From NCBI RefSeq assembly GCF_003003005.1, contig NZ_PVTR01000021.1, positions 1 to 36,689 of the forward strand: a stretch of DNA of 36,689 nt, given 5' to 3'. The stretch's first letter is position 1; each line of letters begins with the position of its first letter. Made by a program: the position numbers and the translations under genes. Below are positions 7,023-15,621 of this stretch, piece after piece. Under the pieces are notes generated by a model. The model was not told the DNA's origin. It did not search any database and saw only the letters and a list, made by a program, of their open reading frames with translations. Source of the DNA: Mongoliibacter ruber. GTDB taxonomy: Bacteria > Bacteroidota > Bacteroidia > Cytophagales > Cyclobacteriaceae.

Positions 7023-9065
7023 TTACTTTAAATCATCTTCACTGATTGTAACATTAAACGCTACCTTTTCCACTTTTGCCTCAAGAGGCATCGGAATCAT
7101 TGGAGACTTTAAGATCATCATCATTGGATACTTGATACCTTCTACCTCTTCATAGTCAGAAAAGAACATTTCACCTGTTTCTGCACTCTCTGATTTCAAT
7201 TTCAAACCAGAATCCACACTGTAGTAATTAATCGTAGTTGCACCAGTAGGATTTGAAACAACCATTTTGAAAGCCTGCTCACCTTCTATTTCCCTGATGC
7301 CATCCAATTCTAAAGAATAGCCCATCATTTCATAATGTAACTCAGGGAAAATAAACATACTCATTTTTGCTGCCTCATATTGCTCGTCGGTCAACTCCTG
7401 GGACTGTCCCATTGCTGTAACTGTAGCTTTGCCATCTTTAATTAAAGTATGAGAAGCAACATTACCCATCATAGATACTTTATTGGAAAATGCCTGGTTT
7501 TGTTCATCATAAATATAAGACATCCCTAATTTCATACCTTGAATTTCGGCAACAGACTCCATTTTAGAAGTTTTGATTTCTTTTGCTTTATCTGCTCCAC
7601 CAATCGCTTCAAGGTAGTTTTGAATTACACTCTCAGCATCGATGTCCCCATCAATTGCAATTGTTCTTTCGGGCTGCCCCATGTTGTCGAACTTCTGAAC
7701 TTCACCAAAAGCCATCAAGCTTTCAGCGATTTCATTTCCGTTACCCACCACAGTGATGTACGCATTTTCTGGCTTCAGGTAGTCTTTAGCGGCTTTATTG
7801 ATATCCTCGACGGTCAAAGCACTCAGCTTCTGCAAATAAGTAGAGTAAAAGTCATCACTTAAGCCATATCGCTCTGTATTGATAGCGAAATTAGCAATCG
7901 TTGAAGGACTTTCCAATGACCTACCAAAAGAGCCACTAAGGTTAGCTTTTGCAGCCTCAAGCTCTTCAGCTGTGACCCCATTATCCCTAAGGTTTTTGAT
8001 TTCGTATATGATTTCAGTAATCGCTGAATCAGTGGCAGTTTGTTTGACATTCGCAGTAGCCCTGAAAGTAGCCATTACTTTATCTGCTCCAATGCTAGAA
8101 TAAGCGCCATAAGTGTAACCTTTGTCTTCACGAAGATTCATGAACAACCTTGAAGAAGAACCTCCACCAAGAATGTAATTCAAAACACGAGTTGTCAGGT
8201 AATCCGGATGAGAAAGGCTCATTTCCAAAGGATAGGTCACATTGACCACAGATTGAACTGAAGCTGCTCTATCAACAAGAGCAATTACATTATTTTCAGG
8301 TGCACTTGGCTTATCGTAAGATTTAGAAGGTACCTCTTTTTTCTCCCATTTGGCAAAGTAGGTATTTGCTAACTTCTCAGCTTCAGCCTTGTCAATATCT
8401 CCTACAATAGCCAGGTATGCGATGTTTGGCCTGAAGTACGTTTCATAATAAGCTTTTATGTCTTCGACTTCTATATTCTTGATCGTTGTTTCGGTTTCAT
8501 TTTCACCATAGGGATGATTATCTCCAAAATTCAAAATTGAATTTAATCTGGAAACTATCGCATTTGGCTCATCTTTACTCGCAGCAAGACCGGTAAGGTT
8601 TTGCTTTTTCAGTTTATCAAGTTCCTCTTCAGGGAAAATTGGATTGTAAAGAATATCTGTCATCAAATCCAAAGCCTTGTCTTGGTGTTTTTTTAATGAT
8701 GAAGCAAATATTGAAGTTGAGCCTGCATTGATGGAAGCTCCTATAAAATCTATCTCCTCATCAAGTTGATCTTTGGTCCTATTGCTAGTGCCACCTTTCA
8801 ACATTTCTCCAATCATTCCAAGCATACCTGCTTTATCTCCCTCCAAAATTGGATCCCTTTCTAACACAAGCGAAAAGGCTACACGTGGCAGTTTGTCATT
8901 TTTGACTACAAAAACCTTCAGCCCGTTTTCCAAAGTGAATGAGTCTGCATCGCCCAACTGAATCTCTCTGGCAGGTGCCGGCTCCGGATAAGTAGACCTG
9001 TCCACCTGCGCAAAACCTGCTTGCACACTTGCAAATAAAAGTATAGCTATAAATATCTTTTTCAT
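7023..9065 (-). CDS. M16 family peptidase, zinc-site-less subunit with extra C-terminal domain
   Basis: A 680-aa secreted protein (signal peptide about 1-19). Residues ~40-460 are two M16 halves. The inverted zinc motif HxxEH is lost: the aligned segment GMLGMIGEMLKGGT has Gly83, Gly86 and Glu87 where His, Glu and His are expected. The second half keeps LREDKGYTYG with Arg312 and Tyr319, the R/Y pair that holds the substrate C-terminus in M16B enzymes. Residues ~471-680 form an extra domain duplicated as the next gene. The partner gene (9092-10420) has the zinc site. Two-subunit M16B peptidases with the zinc site on one chain and R/Y on the other are established, so I infer a periplasmic heterodimer. 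Confidence 0.9.
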   Translation of the reverse strand: MKKIFIAILLFASVQAGFAQVDRSTYPEPAPAREIQLGDADSFTLENGLKVFVVKNDKLPRVAFSLVLERDPILEGDKAGMLGMIGEMLKGGTSNRTKDQLDEEIDFIGASINAGSTSIFASSLKKHQDKALDLMTDILYNPIFPEEELDKLKKQNLTGLAASKDEPNAIVSRLNSILNFGDNHPYGENETETTIKNIEVEDIKAYYETYFRPNIAYLAIVGDIDKAEAEKLANTYFAKWEKKEVPSKSYDKPSAPENNVIALVDRAASVQSVVNVTYPLEMSLSHPDYLTTRVLNYILGGGSSSRLFMNLREDKGYTYGAYSSIGADKVMATFRATANVKQTATDSAITEIIYEIKNLRDNGVTAEELEAAKANLSGSFGRSLESPSTIANFAINTERYGLSDDFYSTYLQKLSALTVEDINKAAKDYLKPENAYITVVGNGNEIAESLMAFGEVQKFDNMGQPERTIAIDGDIDAESVIQNYLEAIGGADKAKEIKTSKMESVAEIQGMKLGMSYIYDEQNQAFSNKVSMMGNVASHTLIKDGKATVTAMGQSQELTDEQYEAAKMSMFIFPELHYEMMGYSLELDGIREIEGEQAFKMVVSNPTGATTINYYSVDSGLKLKSESAETGEMFFSDYEEVEGIKYPMMMILKSPMIPMPLEAKVEKVAFNVTISEDDLK

Positions 9066-9091
9066 TTTCTTAAATCTTTAGATTGATAAAA

Positions 9092-10420
9092 TCACTCAGT
9101 TGTTTCGGCACTTTTAGGTAGATAGTACAAAACTACTCTTCCATCCAAAGTAAGGTATTCTTTTGCCACACGTTGTAAATCTTCCCTTTTCACCTCACGG
9201 TATTTTGAAAGCTCTTCATTGATGTAATTGGTGTCACCAAAGAAAACTTTTGCTTGAGATAGGTTCTGTGCAATTCCTGCCATTGAGCTATTTTTGCTTA
9301 CCAGGTTATTTTCTATGATGTTCTGCAGCTTTTGAAAATCCCTTTCATTCACGCCCTCTTCTTGGACTTTACTGATAAGGTTATCAATTTCACCTTCCAA
9401 ATCAGCTGGCTCTATTCCCATATTTGCAATTGAATACATCAGAAAAACACCACCATCCTCAAGATCCAAAGGAATTGCCGCTACAGCTAAGGCTTTTTGC
9501 TGATTGTCCACTAACTCTTTGGTCATTAAAGAAGAATTCCCTCCTGTCAAATAAGTAGAAAGCATTGACAAAGCATAGGAGTCTTTGTGGCTTTTTGGAG
9601 GAAGGTTGTAAGACTGGACTATTGCCGGAATCTGAATATTGTCATAAATAATATCTCTGATTTCCTCAGACTTTTTTGGTTCTTTTACGTCAGGTCTGTA
9701 AAAACTCTCCGGACCTTTTGGAATCTCTTCAAAATAAGCTCTTGCCCATTCTTCAGCTTGGTCATATTCTATGTCACCTGCTATTGTTAGAACTGCATTG
9801 TTCGGAACATAATAAGATTTATGAAAATCCATAAACTCCTGTAATTGTGCCAAATCCAAATGCTCCATAGAACCAATTACTGGCCATTGGTATGGGTGCT
9901 TTTGGAAAGCCCTTTTCATTGTTTCAGGAAGTATAGTGCCATAAGGCCTGTTGTCATAAGACTGGCGTTTTTCTTCCTTAATGACTTCTCTCTGGGTATC
10001 TACACCTACCTGGTCGATCTTTGGATGCAGCATTCGTTCTGACTCCATATAAAGAGCTGTTTCCAATTGGTTGGAAGGTACTACTTCATAGTAATAGGTA
10101 ATGTCATTTGAGGTAAATGCATTGAGAGTACCTCCAATAGACTGGATCTTGTTCATGTACTCACCTCTGCCGATATTTTCAGTTCCTTCAAACAATAAAT
10201 GTTCGAAAAAATGGGCAAAACCTGTTCTTTCAGGATTCTCGTTCTTCGATCCTACATGATATAAGACTGATACCGCTACTATAGGGGTGCTGTTGTCTTT
10301 ATGCATTACAACATGAAGACCATTGTCAAGGGTAACTTCCTTGAACTCGATTTTTGTTTGCGCATGGGCTGAAATGGCCAAAATGGCACTCAACACTAGC
10401 GAAAGGCTTAACTTTCTCAT
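9092..10420 (-). CDS. M16 family zinc peptidase, catalytic subunit
   Basis: A 442-aa secreted protein (signal peptide MRKLSLSLVLSAILAISAHA). The M16 inverted zinc motif is intact: HFFEH with His70, Glu73 and His74, followed about 75 residues later by the glutamate-rich REVIKEE (145-150) that supplies the third ligand. The second M16 half (about 230-430) lacks the LRE...GYxY motif found in the neighbouring subunit, so the two proteins look complementary. It precedes the partner by 26 bases and both are read leftward as one operon. The likely function is degradation of small proteins or peptides in the periplasm. The substrate is unknown. Confidence 0.93.
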   Translation of the reverse strand: MRKLSLSLVLSAILAISAHAQTKIEFKEVTLDNGLHVVMHKDNSTPIVAVSVLYHVGSKNENPERTGFAHFFEHLLFEGTENIGRGEYMNKIQSIGGTLNAFTSNDITYYYEVVPSNQLETALYMESERMLHPKIDQVGVDTQREVIKEEKRQSYDNRPYGTILPETMKRAFQKHPYQWPVIGSMEHLDLAQLQEFMDFHKSYYVPNNAVLTIAGDIEYDQAEEWARAYFEEIPKGPESFYRPDVKEPKKSEEIRDIIYDNIQIPAIVQSYNLPPKSHKDSYALSMLSTYLTGGNSSLMTKELVDNQQKALAVAAIPLDLEDGGVFLMYSIANMGIEPADLEGEIDNLISKVQEEGVNERDFQKLQNIIENNLVSKNSSMAGIAQNLSQAKVFFGDTNYINEELSKYREVKREDLQRVAKEYLTLDGRVVLYYLPKSAETTE

Positions 10421-10584
10421 ATTAATTGGTTTAATCTTTTAGTAAATTTTGTCCAAAATAAAACGTGATCATTAAATTATTTGATTGAATAAAATCAATG
10501 ATAACTGTTTGGTTTTAAAAATATGACGGGAAAATATAATTATATCAATTGTGAAGCAAGTGAATTTTTAGTTTTATGAATAGT

Positions 10585-10621
10585 TAAACGGTTATTTTTC
10601 CGTTTAGGCTGAAAAGCCTAA
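10585..10621. repeat. two overlapping inverted repeats
   Basis: TAAACGG (10585-10591) pairs with CCGTTTA (10600-10606), and TTAGGCT (10604-10610) pairs with AGCCTAA (10615-10621). They share bases 10604-10606, so the hairpins compete. They lie in the 266-base gap between the kinase gene and the M16 catalytic subunit. Neither has a T run in the leftward direction, so they are not standard terminators. Read rightward the second has a GAAA loop. Confidence 0.5.
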
Positions 10622-10686
10622 CATTCTTAAAGAAATGTTTACTGCTCTTCTCAATGGAAAGAAACAGAAAACATAGTTAAAAACAA

Positions 10687-11682
10687 TTAGGGATTCAATC
10701 TGTTCAAAATCTCTTTTGCTTGAGGCCATTTGAGTCTCGGTCCAAACTGACTTACAATTTTTGAACTGGCCATTGACGCCAATTTCCCGCTGCTTGCATA
10801 GCTATGTCCATTGGTTATCCCATATAGGAAAGCTCCTGCAAACATATCTCCAGCGCCATTGCTGTCAATCGCATTTGTTTTATATGGTTCGATGTCTATG
10901 AAAGTATCTCCATCAAAAATCAATGCACCATTTTTACCTTGGGTTATGACAAAATGCTTCGCTGCCTTTTTCATTTCTTCCCTGGCTTCTTCTAAGGTGT
11001 CCTTGCCGGTGTAGAGCATCGCCTCTTCTTCATTGGCAAACAACAAATCTACACTCGGTCCAATGATATCATCAAAGGCTTCCTTGAAATACTTAACCAT
11101 AGCTGGGTCAGAAAAAGTCAAAGCCACTTTGGTTCCCGCTTCTTCTGCAATCTTTTTGGCTTGAATCATCGCCTCTTTACCGTTTGGAGAAGTCACCAGG
11201 TAACCTTCTATAAAAAGAAACTTAGAATCCTTGATAGCAGCTTCATTTATTTCTTTGGTTGAAAAATTTTGAGTAATCCCTAAGAACGTATTCATGGTTC
11301 GTTCGGAATCATCAGTCACCATAACCAGACACTTCCCTGTAATTCCGTCCTCAAGTCTTTCTGGGTCAAGGTTATTATCTACCCCTGACTCCTTCATGTC
11401 CTCAACAAAAAACTTCCCCAGTTCATCATTTGCTACTTTACAACAGTAATATGATTTTCCTCCAAACTGACTTACTGCAATGACTGAATTGGCAGCTGAA
11501 CCACCGCACTGTTTTTTAGCCTCCTCTGTATTGATGACCTGCATGAGTGTGTTTTGTCTCTCTTCGTCCACTAAGGTCATCACCCCTTTTTCTACTTGGT
11601 GATCAATAAAAAATTGATCATTTACCATAAACTCTATGTCTACAAGGGCATTTCCAATTCCCGTTACATCGTACTTTCTCAT
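10687..11682 (-). CDS. PfkB family kinase, adenosine kinase-like
   Basis: A 331-aa cytoplasmic sugar/nucleoside kinase of the ribokinase (PfkB) superfamily. It shows the N-terminal GIGNALVDIE, the substrate-loop GG in KQCGGSAANS (Gly60-Gly61) and the C-terminal catalytic signature DSNGAGDMFAGAF, where Asp279 in GAGD is the catalytic base. The length and the VxGIGNALVD start resemble bacterial proteins annotated as adenosine kinase (adenosine + ATP to AMP + ADP). Within the superfamily, sugar kinases cannot be excluded by eye. It follows the YghO-like gene by 38 bases on the same strand, so the two are probably co-transcribed. Confidence 0.85.
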   Translation of the reverse strand: MRKYDVTGIGNALVDIEFMVNDQFFIDHQVEKGVMTLVDEERQNTLMQVINTEEAKKQCGGSAANSVIAVSQFGGKSYYCCKVANDELGKFFVEDMKESGVDNNLDPERLEDGITGKCLVMVTDDSERTMNTFLGITQNFSTKEINEAAIKDSKFLFIEGYLVTSPNGKEAMIQAKKIAEEAGTKVALTFSDPAMVKYFKEAFDDIIGPSVDLLFANEEEAMLYTGKDTLEEAREEMKKAAKHFVITQGKNGALIFDGDTFIDIEPYKTNAIDSNGAGDMFAGAFLYGITNGHSYASSGKLASMASSKIVSQFGPRLKWPQAKEILNRLNP

Positions 11683-11720
11683 ATAAATATTTAGGTTAAT
11701 TCAATTTTGTGTGGAATGTG

Positions 11721-12887
11721 TCATTCAAATATTGGGTGTCTTTCAAATGGCTTCGACCTATCAAACAGATACCTGTATGTATGGTGGGTTTTATAAATTT
11801 CAGCGTTGAGTTGTTCGCAAACCCTCATCATCTTAGGATTGAAATCCCCTATCCAATTCATCTCAATTGTTTTGTATGGAAAAGAGCTTGTGGAAGCAAA
11901 CTGTTCGTTGTATGACATAATCATAGCTGACTCTACCCCTTTTCCTTGAAATTGTGGAACCACTCCAAAGACTAGACCCAACATTTTGTCAGGTGGGTTA
12001 AATTTTTGATTCCATAAAAACTTGAGTTTTCCAATCAAATCCATTTTCCCATTTACATGTTTAAAAATCTGATTGATCTCGGGAATATTGATGAAAAATG
12101 AAATAGGCTCGCCATTGTGAAAACCAAAATAGATCAACCTCGGATCCATAATTGGTTTCATTTTCTTAAACATCAGCTGGGTTTCCTTTAAGACAAGGCT
12201 TTTCCCCATATGTCTGGCCCAAGCCTTATTATACACATCCATAAAATATTGTGGCGCCTTTTCGGACAGTTCCTTCCCTGCAATATGCCTGAACACAAAC
12301 TCGGGGTTTGCCATAATCTTATTGGCTCTTTCAATCATTTTTTCATCAAAGCCCACACCTTTGACAGGTCTCATAAAAGTAAATTGCTTGAAATAAAGCT
12401 GAAATCCATAGGACTCAAAAAACTCTTTGTAGTAGGAAAAGTTCCATGGCATGTTATAATTGGGCGGTGAAAATCCCTCTACCAGTAAACCCCACCATTT
12501 GTCACGCTCTCCGAAATTGACTGGACCGTCCATGGCTTCCATTCCTTCGGAGGCCAACCAATCCTTTGCTGTATCAAAAAGCTTGAATGCCGCTTCCTGA
12601 TTTTGTACGCACTCAAAAAATCCAACACCACCTGTTTTTTGCTTTTCTTTCCATTTGGGATTTAAAAACGCTGCAATTCTCCCTACAGTTTCTCCTTTAG
12701 CATCTTTGAGTAGCCATCGCTTAGCTTTTCCTCCCAACTTAAATAGTTTATTGCTTTCAGGGTGAAAAAGACCCTCGATATCTTTGTCCAAAGGCCTGAT
12801 CCAATTGTTCTCATTTTTGTAAAGCCTAATGGCAAAATCTAAAAATTCTCTCTCATCTGCTGGACTCTTGACTTCCAGTATATCCAT
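11721..12887 (-). CDS. YghO/GNAT-like conserved protein
   Basis: A 388-aa cytoplasmic protein. The N-terminus (DEREFLDFAIRLYKNENNWIRPL) and the motif GRIAAFLNPKW resemble the family of E. coli YghO, which is built on a GNAT-type acetyltransferase fold. The segment MDGPVNFGERDKWWGLLVEG and a late GNAT-like stretch (LVFGVVPQFQGKGVESAMI, with an R/QxxGxG/A-type acyl-CoA loop) support that. I start it at the ATG at 12887: the frame runs on to 12944, but those 19 residues are not family-like. The substrate is unknown. It lies upstream of the PfkB kinase, probably in one transcript. Confidence 0.7.
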   Translation of the reverse strand: MDILEVKSPADEREFLDFAIRLYKNENNWIRPLDKDIEGLFHPESNKLFKLGGKAKRWLLKDAKGETVGRIAAFLNPKWKEKQKTGGVGFFECVQNQEAAFKLFDTAKDWLASEGMEAMDGPVNFGERDKWWGLLVEGFSPPNYNMPWNFSYYKEFFESYGFQLYFKQFTFMRPVKGVGFDEKMIERANKIMANPEFVFRHIAGKELSEKAPQYFMDVYNKAWARHMGKSLVLKETQLMFKKMKPIMDPRLIYFGFHNGEPISFFINIPEINQIFKHVNGKMDLIGKLKFLWNQKFNPPDKMLGLVFGVVPQFQGKGVESAMIMSYNEQFASTSSFPYKTIEMNWIGDFNPKMMRVCEQLNAEIYKTHHTYRYLFDRSKPFERHPIFE

Positions 12888-13018
12888 ATGTTGCCTCTTT
12901 TCTGAAATAATGGCTAAAAATAGACAGAAAGGTTTTCTTGACAAAAAAAGTCTGCCAATACATATACTTCAATGGCAAATGCAGGGGGATATTTTTTTAC
13001 TGACCATAAATCGTACTC

Positions 13019-13055
13019 AAAAAAAATGTACGACAAACAAAGTTTGCCGCACATT
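13019..13055 (-). terminator. strong terminator of the Mn-catalase stress cassette
   Basis: Read leftward, AATGTGCGGCAAAC (13055-13042) pairs over 14 bp with GTTTGTCGTACATT (13038-13025) across a TTT loop, followed by a run of T (plus-strand A run 13019-13026). Two of the pairs are G-U only in the leftward transcript; in the opposite direction they would be A-C mismatches, so the orientation is clear. It lies about 80 bases after the DUF4142 stop. Confidence 0.85.
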
Positions 13056-13132
13056 TAAATTAAAGTCAATACATAATCCTACTTTTTTACCCCATATTAT
13101 GAAATGGCTCAATTTTAGGGTTTATGTACAAA

Positions 13133-13750
13133 CTACGATTTGTTATTATCACTTCTCTCTTTGCTATCCTCTGCATTTTTGAGGTGAGTCCTTAATGTCG
13201 GTAGTTTTTCAGAAGCATAAGCTCTTACTTGCGGATCTTCAGAACCCTCTACTGCATTTTCATATAAATCAATGGCGTCCTCATGCCTATCGACCATTCT
13301 TTTGCAGTAGTCTTTCTCGAAATCATTCCCGTTTTGGTCATTGAGATCTTTGTGAGCATCCCTGCTGTCTTCCGTTTCCGAAGTTGGAAGCGAGACTGAT
13401 TTAGATTGTGCAAGTGTATTGATTTCATTGAGGGATTTAGTATGTTCTTCCTCCATCATTTTACCCAATTCTTTCACATTACTGGAGGTTCCTTTTTGCT
13501 GGGCCAATTGACCCAGACTGATCATTTCCATTTGCATTTCGGCTGCTTTCACTAAGAAATTATAATCATTGTCATCTTCAATAACACTTGCAGTGGTATC
13601 ATTGGCAGCCAGCTTTCGGACATTGTCCTCTCTTGCCTCTGCTTTTGAATCCCTTGTGTTATTTTCGGAACAAGATGAGACCAGTAATATCGCACCTGCA
13701 GCGTATAAAAAAAGGGACAGTATTGATTTAATATTTATGAGATTTTTCAT
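13133..13750 (-). CDS. DUF4142 domain lipoprotein
   Basis: A 205-aa exported protein from the ATG at 13750. The N-terminal signal ends in a lipobox-like LLVSSC, so it is probably a lipoprotein. The DUF4142 domain (about 60-195) is a ferritin-like helical bundle with the usual pattern: DYNFLVKAAEMQMEMISLGQLA, then EHTKSLNEI, then a C-terminal CKRMVDRHEDAIDLYENA. Members are common near stress genes in Bacteroidota and Proteobacteria; no activity is established. It is the last gene of the Mn-catalase cassette, 71 bases after the YflT/17M-type gene, and is followed by a strong terminator. A frame extension to 13774 adds eight residues before the signal and is unlikely. Confidence 0.88.
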   Translation of the reverse strand: MKNLINIKSILSLFLYAAGAILLVSSCSENNTRDSKAEAREDNVRKLAANDTTASVIEDDNDYNFLVKAAEMQMEMISLGQLAQQKGTSSNVKELGKMMEEEHTKSLNEINTLAQSKSVSLPTSETEDSRDAHKDLNDQNGNDFEKDYCKRMVDRHEDAIDLYENAVEGSEDPQVRAYASEKLPTLRTHLKNAEDSKERSDNNKS

Positions 13751-13821
13751 ATTGTAAGTTGGTTTTTGGTTCATAAAACAAGCAAAGGATGTTAGCCCCT
13801 TGCTTGATGAAACATTTGATT

Positions 13822-14442
13822 TTACCTGTGAATCTCTTCGCCTTGGTGATTCTTCCAGTTTTCTTCTAATTGCCTTGCATCCTCCTCATTTTTGGGAGTT
13901 ACGGAGATGACAACATTGCCTTCTTTTATTCCTGATTCATATAATTTAGCTCTTGCTTCAGGTATACCCGAACCTACCAAAGCACCTATAAGTCCACCTG
14001 CGACACCACCTGCTCCTGCGCCCGCAAGTCCGGCAGCTAATGGCCCGGCAATCAAGATGCCCAGTCCCGGAATCGCTACACTTGTTCCAATCGCCGCGAT
14101 AACACCTGCTACAGCACCTACTGACCCTCCAATAGCGGATCCTTTGCCTGCGTGTTCTGCGGCTTTAGTTCCGATTTCAGTCTTTTCTACGCCTTTTTCG
14201 TCGTAGTCATTTTTTCGAGTTTCATCCGACATCACCAAATTAATATCTTCTTTTTTATACCCCCTTTCATGGAGGTCATTATAAGCCCTTTCAGTACTTT
14301 CACGGTCTCTGAACATGCCTGTCATTACTCTTTTTTCTGAAGTTCTATCATTTTGATTTTTGAAATCATTTTGATCTCGAACTTCATTTTCGTTTTGGAA
14401 TTGATTTTCATTCCTGCGATTTTCATCTCTTAAGTTTTCCAT
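13822..14442 (-). CDS. YflT/general-stress-protein-17M-like glycine-zipper protein
   Basis: A 206-aa protein in three parts. The N-terminus (1-35) is very rich in Asn, Asp, Glu and Gln. Residues ~38-75 form a ferredoxin-like half domain typical of the heat-induced YflT / general stress 17M family (VMTGMFRDRESTERAYNDL, then DINLVMSDE). Residues ~95-160 are a long Gly/Ala-rich stretch with GxxxG repeats that can insert in a membrane, followed by the second half (GNVVISVTPKNEEDARQLEE). Related proteins are induced by general stress; the mechanism is unknown. It lies 43 bases after the 39-aa microprotein in the Mn-catalase operon. Confidence 0.8.
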   Translation of the reverse strand: MENLRDENRRNENQFQNENEVRDQNDFKNQNDRTSEKRVMTGMFRDRESTERAYNDLHERGYKKEDINLVMSDETRKNDYDEKGVEKTEIGTKAAEHAGKGSAIGGSVGAVAGVIAAIGTSVAIPGLGILIAGPLAAGLAGAGAGGVAGGLIGALVGSGIPEARAKLYESGIKEGNVVISVTPKNEEDARQLEENWKNHQGEEIHR

Positions 14443-14485
14443 GTTTGAATTGGTTTAGTGTTAAATAATTAATTGATTGTACTTT

Positions 14486-14605
14486 TCAGGTGCATTGACC
14501 CAATAGAAAGAAGACGACTACAAAAACAACTATTGTCCCTAGGCAACCACCTCCCATTTTCTTTGCTCCGTACCCAGCTATCAGTCCTTTGAATAAATTG
14601 CCCAT
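14486..14605 (-). CDS. 39-aa single-pass membrane microprotein
   Basis: An ATG at 14605 opens a 39-codon frame ending in TGA at 14488-14486. It begins MGNLFKGLIAGYGAKKMGGG and ends in a hydrophobic segment (about residues 22-36, mostly Val, Phe and Leu) with a short GQCT tail. The amphipathic glycine-rich N-terminus plus one transmembrane helix is a coherent protein rather than random sequence. It is tightly spaced (32 bases from the Mn-catalase stop, 43 to the next gene). I recall similar short MGN...KKxGGGCxG proteins in Bacteroidota but cannot name a family. It lies in an envelope/oxidative stress operon; a role in membrane stress is inference. Confidence 0.75.
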   Translation of the reverse strand: MGNLFKGLIAGYGAKKMGGGCLGTIVVFVVVFFLLGQCT

Positions 14606-14637
14606 CCTTTATTTAAATAATAATATGAATACCAAGC

Positions 14638-15621
14638 CTACTTCGATGCGGAAGACTTTTCATGATCTTTAGCCTTTTGGCTATCCTCATAAACTGACCA
14701 GCTCATGACCCCATTTTTTGGAGCATTGGCTTCATCAATTTTTGTTTTTCTCTCAGCACTTAGTTTTTTATTAGCAGATTGAACAGATTCCTCAGACCGA
14801 TCAGTGCCCTTGCTTTTTTCTTCCAAGAGTCCGTTTGTATCTTTGACATGCTGACGGGGCTCCTCTATAGTTTGCCATTCCTCTCCCATTAATGGGCTTT
14901 TACCTTCATTCCAAGGTCCTTTATATTCTTCACCCTTTGACATGTTGAAATATTTATTGCTAAACTTTGGATCACCTTCCAAAATACCCGGCGGAAAGTT
15001 TGGCTTGATTGTGTCCAAAGCTGCTTGGAACATTTGAAAATGGGCAACTTCACGAGTCATCAAAAACCTCAAAGATTCCTTCACATATACATCATCTGTA
15101 AATTTCATGAGGTTTTCATAGACCATTTTGGCGCTGGTTTCTGCACCTATATTCAGCCGCAAATCAGCTGTCAAGTCTCCCATACCCATAATGTAGCTTG
15201 CGCTCCAAGGGTTACCCACACTATCAGTCAGTGTGGGGGTTCCGCCACTTACAAGGAAAAAATGTGGATTTACCATGGCTTCTTGTATGTAATCTTCTTT
15301 GGCAGCTTTACCATCCAAGACCTTAGTCAGATCAGACTCATCGGCAGCATTTTTCAATTCACCATTTACACCGGTGAGCAACATCTGAATTGTAGCACCT
15401 ACAATTTCAAGGTGACTGAATTCCTCCGTTGCTATGTCCATCAACATATCATATTTGTCAGGATAAGCTTTTCTACATCCAAATGCTTGAACAAAATATT
15501 GCATTGCAGCTTTCAGTTCACCATTTGGACCGCCAAATTGCTCCAAAAGGAGTTTTGCAAAACGGACGTCTGGCTTAGAAACCCGTGCATTAAACTGTAA
15601 TTCTTTTACGTGATGGAACAT
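14638..15621 (-). CDS. manganese catalase
   Basis: A 327-aa non-haem dimanganese catalase, which converts hydrogen peroxide to water and oxygen. The ferritin-like bundle carries the metal ligands in family spacing: Glu35 in NGELKAAMQYF, Glu67 and His70 in ATEEFSHLE, Glu161 in IGAETSAKM and His194 in REVAHFQ. Spacing between the last pair (33 residues) equals that of the Lactobacillus enzyme. A charged C-terminal tail rich in Lys, Glu and Ser (about 255-327) is longer than the minimal fold. It heads a leftward cassette with the 39-aa microprotein, the YflT/17M-type protein and a DUF4142 lipoprotein, suggesting a shared peroxide/general stress response. Confidence 0.95.
   Translation of the reverse strand: MFHHVKELQFNARVSKPDVRFAKLLLEQFGGPNGELKAAMQYFVQAFGCRKAYPDKYDMLMDIATEEFSHLEIVGATIQMLLTGVNGELKNAADESDLTKVLDGKAAKEDYIQEAMVNPHFFLVSGGTPTLTDSVGNPWSASYIMGMGDLTADLRLNIGAETSAKMVYENLMKFTDDVYVKESLRFLMTREVAHFQMFQAALDTIKPNFPPGILEGDPKFSNKYFNMSKGEEYKGPWNEGKSPLMGEEWQTIEEPRQHVKDTNGLLEEKSKGTDRSEESVQSANKKLSAERKTKIDEANAPKNGVMSWSVYEDSQKAKDHEKSSASK

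Noticed and set aside
12959-13055. The long inverted repeat near 13025-13055 as an insertion-sequence end or CRISPR-like repeat.
   Set aside because: There is one copy only, it has a T run in the correct direction and G-U pairs specific to the leftward RNA, which make it a terminator.
13892-14206. A 104-aa rightward frame rich in proline and alanine opposite the YflT/17M-type gene.
   Set aside because: It is the antisense shadow of the glycine/alanine zipper; the composition follows from the complementary strand.
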